DNA of 10,385 nt from an uncultured Coriobacteriaceae bacterium (GTDB lineage Bacteria > Actinomycetota > Coriobacteriia > Coriobacteriales > Eggerthellaceae): positions 1 to 10,385 of the forward strand of contig URRZ01000075.1 in the NCBI GenBank assembly GCA_900550385.1, written 5' to 3'. This document shows, piece by piece, positions 5,846 to 10,385 of the stretch. Within the stretch, counting starts at the first letter, position 1. Each line of letters begins with the position of its first letter. Position numbers and translations under genes: made by a program. The notes under the pieces are model-generated. The model was not told the origin of the DNA. It ran no database searches and was given only the letters and a program-made list of their open reading frames with translations.

Positions 5846-5943
5846 GGCCTTCCTTGGGTTTGCGGATGCGGCGGCAGCCTCGGTTCCGCGCGTCGCCCGC
5901 AGCTTGCCGGCAGGGCTTGGGAGGCCGTCTTTTCACCTGCCGA

Positions 5944-5952
5944 ATCATACCA
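5944..5952 (-). promoter_or_regulatory. Extended -10 promoter of the 93-aa gene / M42 / smpB operon
   Basis: TGGTATGAT on the minus strand (5952-5944) is an extended -10 element, with no good -35 at the expected distance. Predicted start is near 5937, giving a ~90-base leader before the ATG at 5845. Confidence 0.5.
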
Positions 5953-6052
5953 CGCGAGGATGCGGGGAGGCGGCGTCCGTTTGTCGATTACGTGGCGATT
6001 TCAGGAACGTCGGGATGCGCGGCGGATTATCGCAGGGAACCGATGCGTTCGC

Positions 6053-6061
6053 TGGTACAAT
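6053..6061 (+). promoter_or_regulatory. Extended -10 promoter of the L,D-transpeptidase gene
   Basis: TGGTACAAT at 6053-6061 is an extended -10 box without a recognisable -35. The expected start near 6068 is ~24 bases before the ATG at 6092, matching that start choice. The 246-base interval 5846-6091 holds this and the divergent promoter at 5944; I see no gene in it. Confidence 0.55.
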
Positions 6062-6091
6062 GCAGAGGTTGCAGTCGAATCGAAAGTGAAC

Positions 6092-7816
6092 ATGAAGAAG
6101 AAAGACACCGAAATCAAAGGCAAGCACGTCGCGAAACCCGATGCCGACGTGGAGGATAAGGCTCCGGCAGAGGAGCCGAAGGGCAAGCACGCCGCCAAAG
6201 GGGCCGAGGAGGGCGATTCCCGGTCCAAAGACGCCGAACGGCCCGACGAAGGCGCCGACGACGCCGTTGGCGAAACCGCCGCGCTGCCGACTGAGATGCT
6301 GTTCGCCGACGATGCCTACGGCGATCAGGACGCCGCCGGCGATGCCGCCGAGGCGGGCGCCGCGCATTTCGGCGCGGAGGCGGAAGCCGATGACGAGGAG
6401 AAGAAGCGCAAGCACCGCAAGGTCGCGGCGATCGTGCTGGGCGTCATCGCCGGCATCCTCGTCATCGTCTACCTGGCGGGCGCGTTCCTCTTCTCGAACC
6501 GATTCTTCCCGCAGACCTCCGCCGGGCACATGGATATCTCGATGGCCCAGGTCGACGAGGTGCGCCAGGAGCTCGATCAGGCGATCTCCGACTACGGCCT
6601 GGTCGTCACGGGCCAGGGATTCCGCCTCGAGCTCGATGCGGAGCAGGCGGGCATTTCCGCAGATAGCGGCGCCATCGTCTCCAGCATGCACGAAGACGTG
6701 AACATCTGGGCATGGCCGATCGAGGTGTTCAGGACCCACGACGAGACCGGCAAGCTCGCCGCCAGCTACAACGAGAGCGGCCTGGAGGAGCTGGTGCGCG
6801 CCGCCGTCGACGAGTTCAACGCCGACAAGACCGCCCCTGTCAACGCCACCATCGGCTTCGACGAGGCGGAGAACGCCTTCGTCGTCGTTCCCGAGCAGGC
6901 CGGCACCATGCTGGACGCCAATGCGGTGGTCAAGGCCGTGGACGGCGCGCTGGTCACGCTGTCCGATCGCGTCGAGCTGACGTCCGAGCATCTGCAGCAG
7001 CCCACCGTGCTCTCCGACGATCCCGCCTTGCAGGATGCGGCTGATCAGGCGAACACGATGATCACCGCCGACGTGACGCTCACGATGGCGGGCGATGTCG
7101 CCGCGGAGGTCGACGCCTCATTGATCTCGCAGTGGATCGTGCTGGACGAGGATCTTCAGGCGTCGCTCGATCAGGGCGCGCTGACCGCCTGGGTGGACCA
7201 GCTGACCTCGCAGTGCAACACGGTGGGGACCACGCGAACCTACACGCGCCCCGACGGCAAGCAGATCACCGTCTCCGGCGGCGTCTACGGCTGGGAGGTC
7301 GATCGCGACACCCTGCTCGCGCAGGTTCAGGAAGCCGTCGCCGCCGGCTCGACGGGGACGCAGGAGATCCCGGTGTGGTCATCCGGCTCCGCGTACAACG
7401 GGCCCGGCGAGCGCGATTGGGGCAACCGCTACTGCGACATCGACCTTGCCGAGCAGCATGTTCGCTTCTACGATGAAGCGGGCGCGCTGATCTGGGAGTC
7501 GGATTGCATCTCCGGCACGCCGGACGGCGAGCACGACACTTGGACGGGCGTCTATTGGCTCAACGGCAAGGAGAGTCCCTCGACGCTCATCGGATACGAG
7601 GATGGCAAGAAGATCTACGAGTCGCAGGTTTCGTACTGGATGCCGTTCGTGGGTAACTCCATCGGCCTGCACGATGCGAATTGGCAGCCGGCGTTCAGCG
7701 GCGCCATGTACGCGCAGGGCTACGGAAGCCACGGATGCGTGAACCTGCCCGTGGACAAGGCGGCCGAGCTCTACAACATCATCCAGCCGGGCGACTGCGT
7801 CGTCTCGCACTGGTAG
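6092..7816 (+). CDS. Membrane-anchored L,D-transpeptidase (YkuD) with peptidoglycan-binding-like domains
   Basis: This 574-aa enzyme would form 3-3 peptidoglycan cross-links outside the membrane. Parts in order: a long cytoplasmic acidic, low-complexity segment (1-109) with two KGKHxAK copies at 9-15 and 30-36; a basic stop KKRKHRK; one membrane helix (~111-134) as uncleaved anchor; two extracellular segments (~150-285 and ~305-420) resembling the PG_binding_4 domains that often precede YkuD; and a C-terminal YkuD domain (~443-574) with His527 in GLHDANW and GSHGCVNLP holding His547 and catalytic Cys549. The ATG at 6092 is preceded only by weak GAAAG; a GTG at 6086 is the alternative. The promoter at 6053-6061 rules out much longer forms. 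It is monocistronic and convergent with ybaK. Confidence 0.93.
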   Translation: MKKKDTEIKGKHVAKPDADVEDKAPAEEPKGKHAAKGAEEGDSRSKDAERPDEGADDAVGETAALPTEMLFADDAYGDQDAAGDAAEAGAAHFGAEAEADDEEKKRKHRKVAAIVLGVIAGILVIVYLAGAFLFSNRFFPQTSAGHMDISMAQVDEVRQELDQAISDYGLVVTGQGFRLELDAEQAGISADSGAIVSSMHEDVNIWAWPIEVFRTHDETGKLAASYNESGLEELVRAAVDEFNADKTAPVNATIGFDEAENAFVVVPEQAGTMLDANAVVKAVDGALVTLSDRVELTSEHLQQPTVLSDDPALQDAADQANTMITADVTLTMAGDVAAEVDASLISQWIVLDEDLQASLDQGALTAWVDQLTSQCNTVGTTRTYTRPDGKQITVSGGVYGWEVDRDTLLAQVQEAVAAGSTGTQEIPVWSSGSAYNGPGERDWGNRYCDIDLAEQHVRFYDEAGALIWESDCISGTPDGEHDTWTGVYWLNGKESPSTLIGYEDGKKIYESQVSYWMPFVGNSIGLHDANWQPAFSGAMYAQGYGSHGCVNLPVDKAAELYNIIQPGDCVVSHW

Positions 7817-7830
7817 GGCGGGGCGCCCTA
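7814..7830. terminator. Convergent hairpin sharing both stop codons
   Basis: TAGGGCG (7814-7820), GGG, CGCCCTA (7824-7830) is a perfect 7-bp inverted repeat with a 3-base loop. The transpeptidase TAG (7814-7816) is the first base triplet of one arm, and the ybaK TAG (7830-7828, minus) is the outer end of the other. It can fold in both transcripts. No U-run follows in either direction, so intrinsic termination is uncertain. Confidence 0.5.
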
Positions 7831-8313
7831 GAGCGCGATGAGATCCGCCGGTTGCACGGGGACGATCCGCTGCAAGTCGGCAAGCGCCATCTCGATCTGG
7901 CGGCCGATCCGCCCTCCTGAGAAGGCTATCGTGTCGAACAGGAGCGCCGTCTCCTCGATGTAGGTGGGGAAGGGCTTCTTCATGCCGATGGGCGAGCAGC
8001 CGCCGTGGATGTAGCCGGTGAGCGGCAGCAGCTCCTTGGACTTCACCATCGCGATCGCCTTCTCGCCTGAGGCGGCGGCGGCCTTCTTCAGGTCCAGCTC
8101 GCATGCGACCGGGATCATGAAGACGTGGTGCTGGCCGGATTTCCCCTGCGTCACGAGCGTCTTGAACACGCGCTCCTCGTCGAGCCCCAGCATCCGCGCT
8201 ATCTCGACGCCGGTCTGCGTGCCGTCGGCTTCGAAGAAGCGCGCGCGATAGGGCAGCTTCGCTGCGTCCAGCTCGCGCAGCGCGTTAGTCTTCTTGTCAT
8301 GCTCTTTGGCCAT
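7828..8313 (-). CDS. ybaK: Aminoacyl-tRNA deacylase of the YbaK type (Cys-tRNA(Pro)/Cys-tRNA(Cys) deacylase)
   Basis: This 161-aa cytosolic protein matches YbaK, which hydrolyses Cys-tRNA(Pro) made in error by prolyl-tRNA synthetase. Seen: TNALRELDAAKLPYRAR (9-25), RVFKTLV with the key Lys51 (48-54), HHVFMIPVACELDLKKAA (62-79), the signature GYIHGGCSPIGMKK (100-113), and IEETALLFDTIAFSGGRIGRQIEM (119-142). Length is normal for the family. The ATG at 8313 is chosen for its GAGGAA site; a second ATG at 8328 lacks one. Downstream it converges on the transpeptidase; upstream it is divergent from murI. Related INS-superfamily deacylases differ in substrate, so exact specificity is by family only. 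Confidence 0.94.
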   Translation of the reverse strand: MAKEHDKKTNALRELDAAKLPYRARFFEADGTQTGVEIARMLGLDEERVFKTLVTQGKSGQHHVFMIPVACELDLKKAAAASGEKAIAMVKSKELLPLTGYIHGGCSPIGMKKPFPTYIEETALLFDTIAFSGGRIGRQIEMALADLQRIVPVQPADLIAL

Positions 8314-8356
8314 CGGGGTTCCTCGCATCTGCGTTGCCGGGCGTCCTCGAAGGTCG

Positions 8357-8365
8357 ATAGTAGCA
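8357..8365 (-). promoter_or_regulatory. Extended -10 promoter of ybaK
   Basis: TGCTACTAT on the minus strand (8365-8357) is an extended -10 element; no good -35 is seen. Predicted start is near 8350, leaving a ~37-base leader that contains the ribosome binding site. Confidence 0.45.
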
Positions 8366-8414
8366 GAAAACGTCGAGCCCGACGGGCGACGGGAAGATGC
8401 GATGGAACCTGCGC

Positions 8415-8420
8415 TATACT
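8415..8420 (+). promoter_or_regulatory. -10 box of murI, implying a leaderless transcript
   Basis: TATACT ends at 8420, so transcription should begin about 8426-8428, at the murI ATG (8428). No Shine-Dalgarno sequence precedes the ATG. The -35 region is not consensus. Confidence 0.5.
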
Positions 8421-8427
8421 CTTCGCC

Positions 8428-9315
8428 ATGGAAGAATCGAATCGAAACCTTTCCGGCGCCGCCCCCATCGGCGTCTTCGACTCGGGCTTCGGCGGGCTTA
8501 CCGTCGCGCGCGAGATCGCTAAGGAGCTTCCCGGGGAATCCCTCATCTATCTGGGGGATTCGGCGCGCTGCCCCTACGGACCCCGCGACCTTGCGGAGGT
8601 GGACGGCTTCGTCCAGCAGATCGGCTCGTGGATGGTCGGGCAAGGCGTGAAGCTCATCGTCATCGCCTGCAACACCGCCACGGCGGCGGGGCTCGCGCAT
8701 GCGCAGCGGGTCTTCCCGGTGCCCGTCATCGGCGTCGTGGAGCCCGGCGCTCGCGCCGCCGTGCATGCGACGCGGAACCGCCGCGTCGGCGTCATCGCCA
8801 CCAAGGGGACCATCGACTCGGGCGCCTATGCGAAGGCGATCCGCCACATCGACGCCGGCATCACCGTCTTCTCCACCGCGACGCCCCGTTTCGTCGAGAT
8901 CGCCGAACGGGGGATCCGCATGGCGGAAGGGCCCATCGAGGACTACACCTCGCTCGCCTCGAAGGTCTACATCCGCCCCGCCTTCCAGGAGATCGCCAAG
9001 GAGTACCTCGAGCCCCTACGCCGTTGCGAGATCGACACGCTCGTCCTAGGGTGCACCCATTACCCGCTGCTGAAAGCGCTCATCGGTGCCGTCGTCGGAC
9101 GCGAGGTCACCCTGATATCGTCCGCCCGCGAGGCGGCCCGCGACGTCGCCGAGATCCTCGCGCGCAAGGGCGCCTTGGCTCCAGAGGGCGCGCCCGTGCT
9201 GCGCCGGTTCTGCACGACGGGCGCGGACGTCGACGAATTCCGCTCGTTCGGGGGCAGGGTCTTCCGCCAACCGCTCGAGGTGGTCGAGCGCGTCGATTTG
9301 CCGCCTTTGGCATGA
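8428..9315 (+). CDS. murI: Glutamate racemase
   Basis: This 295-aa cytosolic enzyme makes D-glutamate for peptidoglycan from L-glutamate by a two-cysteine mechanism. Motifs in order: PIGVFDSGFGGLTVAREI (13-30) with Asp18, YLGDSARCPYG (41-51), VIACNTATAAGL with catalytic Cys81, GVVEPGARAA (102-111), GVIATKGTIDSGAY (121-134), and LVLGCTHYPLL with catalytic Cys209. Length is slightly above the usual ~265-270, partly from the stretch GIRMAEGPIEDYTSLASKV (162-180). The ATG at 8428 lies 8 bases after a TATACT box and has no ribosome binding site, so the mRNA is probably leaderless. The frame remains open upstream, but that part overlaps ybaK and its promoter. rdgB follows after 49 bases. Confidence 0.96.
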   Translation: MEESNRNLSGAAPIGVFDSGFGGLTVAREIAKELPGESLIYLGDSARCPYGPRDLAEVDGFVQQIGSWMVGQGVKLIVIACNTATAAGLAHAQRVFPVPVIGVVEPGARAAVHATRNRRVGVIATKGTIDSGAYAKAIRHIDAGITVFSTATPRFVEIAERGIRMAEGPIEDYTSLASKVYIRPAFQEIAKEYLEPLRRCEIDTLVLGCTHYPLLKALIGAVVGREVTLISSAREAARDVAEILARKGALAPEGAPVLRRFCTTGADVDEFRSFGGRVFRQPLEVVERVDLPPLA

Positions 9316-9364
9316 CCCGCCCTTTCCCTTCCGTTCCGATTCGCGATTAGGAGGACCAGGTTCG

Positions 9365-9964
9365 ATGAAGACAGTCGTGATCGCCACCAACAACGCCCAT
9401 AAGGCCCAGGAGATCGCCGAGGCGCTGCCGTTTCCCGGATGGGAGTTCAAGACGCTGCGCCAGATGGGGGTCGTGTCGGATCCCGTCGAGGATGCCGAGA
9501 CCTTCCTCGGCAACGCCCGGATCAAAGCCCTCGCCGCCCGCGACGCTTGCGGCGGGTGCGCGGTCATCGCCGACGATTCCGGCTTGGAGGTGGATGCGCT
9601 GGACGGCGCGCCCGGCGTCCATTCCGCGCGTTTCGCGGGGGAGCCGTGCGATGACGGCAAGAACAACGCGAAGCTTTTGTCGGAGCTCTCGGGCGTATCC
9701 GAGGAGCGGCGCACGGCGCGCTTCGTGTGCACGCTGGTCCTGATAGACGAGGACGGTTCCGAGATCGATGCGCGGGGGACCATCGAGGGGCGCATCGGGT
9801 TCGAGGGCAAAGGCGAGCACGGTTTCGGCTACGACCCCCTGTTCTACCCCGACGGGCTTTGCGGGCGCACGCTCGCCGAGGTGCTCCCGGAGGAGAAGAA
9901 CGCCATCTCGCACCGCGGCAACGCTCTGCGCGCCCTGAAGGCGAAGCTGGAGGGGCGCCTGTAG
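9365..9964 (+). CDS. rdgB: Non-canonical purine NTP pyrophosphatase (XTP/dITP diphosphatase, RdgB/HAM1)
   Basis: This 199-aa cytosolic enzyme hydrolyses dITP, ITP and XTP to monophosphates, keeping deaminated purines out of DNA and RNA. Seen: the substrate loop ATNNAHKAQEI (7-17), ADDSGLEVDALDGAPGVHSARF (69-90) with metal/catalytic Asp70 and Asp71, GHGFGYDPLF-like EHGFGYDPLFYP (151-162), and ISHRGNAL (181-188). Length matches the family. AGGAGG at 9350-9355 supports the ATG at 9365. Downstream of murI with a 49-base gap; the murI-rdgB order is common in Gram-positive bacteria and suggests cotranscription. Confidence 0.97.
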   Translation: MKTVVIATNNAHKAQEIAEALPFPGWEFKTLRQMGVVSDPVEDAETFLGNARIKALAARDACGGCAVIADDSGLEVDALDGAPGVHSARFAGEPCDDGKNNAKLLSELSGVSEERRTARFVCTLVLIDEDGSEIDARGTIEGRIGFEGKGEHGFGYDPLFYPDGLCGRTLAEVLPEEKNAISHRGNALRALKAKLEGRL

Positions 9965-10043
9965 CTGACGCTTGCTTGGCGCGGAGCGGCTTCGCAGGGC
10001 GCGGCGCTTGGCCGGGGGAGCGCTTTCGGCGAGCGTCTGCCAT

Positions 10044-10077
10044 GCCGGATGGGTCGCGCGGGGATTTCCGGCCTTTT
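10044..10077 (+). terminator. Possible rdgB terminator
   Basis: GCCGGA (10044-10049) and TCCGGC (10067-10072) form a 6-bp stem with a 17-base loop, followed by CTTTTG. The stem is short and the loop long, so this is tentative. The interval 9965-10155 otherwise holds only the tRNA promoter; I see no gene. Confidence 0.4.
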
Positions 10078-10099
10078 GCCGCGCGCGGGCAATTCCCGT

Positions 10100-10127
10100 T
10101 TGCGCAACCGCGGCGTTGCGGTACAAT
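10100..10127 (+). promoter_or_regulatory. Promoter of tRNA-Gly, with a palindrome across the spacer
   Basis: TTGCGC (10100-10105), a 16-base spacer and TACAAT (10122-10127) predict a start near 10134, ~22 bases before the tRNA. CGCAAC (10103-10108) and GTTGCG (10115-10120) are inverted repeats lying between -35 and -10. Confidence 0.6.
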
Positions 10128-10155
10128 AGCGCTCGCGCCGGAATCGAGGCGCTGT

Positions 10156-10229
10156 GCGGGTGTGGTTCAATGGTAGAACCGAAGCCTTCCAAGCTTCTGA
10201 CGCGGGTTCGATTCCCGTCACCCGCTCCA
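10156..10229 (+). tRNA. tRNA-Gly (anticodon UCC)
   Basis: A 74-base cloverleaf: acceptor GCGGGTG/CACCCGC, D arm GTTC/GAAC, anticodon stem GAAGC/GCTTC with loop CTTCCAA (anticodon TCC at 10188-10190), T arm GCGGG-TTCGATT-CCCGT with one G-U pair, discriminator T and an encoded CCA. It reads GGA and, by wobble, other GGR glycine codons. Confidence 0.97.
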
Positions 10230-10239
10230 TCGGGAAATC

Positions 10240-10276
10240 GCAGGTCAGGTGGTCATGTCGCCTGGCCTGCTTTCTC
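10240..10276 (+). terminator. Terminator-like hairpin after tRNA-Gly
   Basis: GCAGGTCAGG (10240-10249) pairs with CCTGGCCTGC (10261-10270) over 10 bp with one wobble, followed by TTTCTC. It lies 11 bases past the tRNA end and would end the tRNA-Gly transcript, perhaps partly. Confidence 0.55.
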
Positions 10277-10284
10277 ATGCGAGG

Positions 10285-10302
10285 CTCCCGCTTCGGCGGG
10301 AG
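10285..10302 (+). other. UUCG tetraloop hairpin upstream of tRNA-Pro
   Basis: CTCCCGC-TTCG-GCGGGAG is a perfect 7-bp stem closed by a C(UUCG)G tetraloop, 6 bases before tRNA-Pro. No U-run follows. It could be a processing or stability element in a shared precursor; no clear promoter for tRNA-Pro is seen between the two tRNAs. Confidence 0.55.
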
Positions 10303-10308
10303 GCGATC

Positions 10309-10385
10309 CGGGATGTGGCGCAGTCTGGTAGCGCGCCTGCTTTGGGAGCAGGATGTCGCAGGTTCGAATCCTGTCATCCCGACCA
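10309..10385 (+). tRNA. tRNA-Pro (anticodon UGG)
   Basis: A 77-base cloverleaf: acceptor CGGGATG/CATCCCG, D arm GCGC/GCGC, anticodon stem CCTGC/GCAGG with loop TTTGGGA (anticodon TGG at 10343-10345), T arm GCAGG-TTCGAAT-CCTGT, discriminator A and encoded CCA. The last base is the end of the window. Its product is the tRNA that YbaK protects from Cys mischarging. Confidence 0.97.

Noticed and set aside
5825..6091. N-terminal extension of the L,D-transpeptidase
   Set aside because: It would cross the divergent operon's promoter and first codons and lies upstream of the TGGTACAAT promoter.
9844..10377. Minus-strand reading frame with segments such as VTGIEPASEAWKASVLPLNH and MTGFEPATSCSQSRRATRLRH
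   Set aside because: These are translations of the antisense of tRNA-Gly and tRNA-Pro, a well-known source of false proteins; the rest is antisense to rdgB.
1..10385. CRISPR arrays, toxin-antitoxin pairs, phage or insertion sequences
   Set aside because: No spaced direct repeats, small toxin pair, transposase or integrase was recognised in any frame; only the single palindrome at 1639-1675 hints at a dispersed repeat.

Overview
The window reads as chromosomal, GC-rich DNA from an actinobacterium, most likely a Coriobacteriia / Eggerthellaceae-type gut anaerobe. This is inferred from GC-biased codons, strong AGGAGG-type ribosome binding sites mixed with an apparently leaderless gene, and the style of the proteins; no rRNA or taxonomic marker is present to prove it. 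Almost everything is housekeeping sequence. The first ~400 bases are the exception. They have lower GC (about 57% by hand count over 1-360) and encode, on the minus strand, an interior piece of an oligopeptide-binding lipoprotein that stops abruptly just before the ribosome binding site of mtnA. This looks like an assembly chimera or a recombination scar.

Layout: (1) 1-~401, minus, peptide-binding protein fragment. (2) 429-1532, plus, mtnA (methylthioribose-1-phosphate isomerase). (3) 1639-1675, a near-perfect 37-bp palindrome between mtnA and the convergent vsr, containing the vsr stop codon. (4) 2502-1667, minus, a two-gene unit: a bacterial PH-domain protein and a Vsr mismatch endonuclease, driven by a perfect TATAAT box embedded in an 11-bp inverted repeat. 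(5) 3100-2731, minus, ssrA (tmRNA) with promoter, pseudoknot 1, tag reading frame and a clear terminator. (6) 5845-3294, minus, a tight four-gene operon: a 93-aa basic small protein, an M42 metallo-aminopeptidase, smpB, and a 227-aa acidic protein of unknown function. (7) 6092-7816, plus, a membrane-anchored L,D-transpeptidase, divergent from that operon. (8) 8313-7828, minus, ybaK (aminoacyl-tRNA deacylase), convergent with the transpeptidase; the two stop codons sit in the two arms of one hairpin. (9) 8428-9964, plus, murI (glutamate racemase, probably leaderless) and rdgB (XTP/dITP pyrophosphatase). (10) 10156-10385, plus, tRNA-Gly(UCC) and tRNA-Pro(UGG); the window ends on the last base of the tRNA-Pro CCA.

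Themes: ribosome rescue (smpB next to ssrA, with an uncharacterised acidic protein between them), peptide turnover (M42), translation fidelity (YbaK), cell-wall synthesis (MurI makes D-Glu, Ldt cross-links peptidoglycan), and nucleotide/DNA hygiene (RdgB, Vsr). No obviously new multi-gene defence or mobile system is visible. The most interesting unexplained items are the acidic protein embedded between the two trans-translation genes, the unusual tmRNA tag end, the small coupled protein with a possible sliding-clamp motif, and several palindromes at promoters and gene ends.
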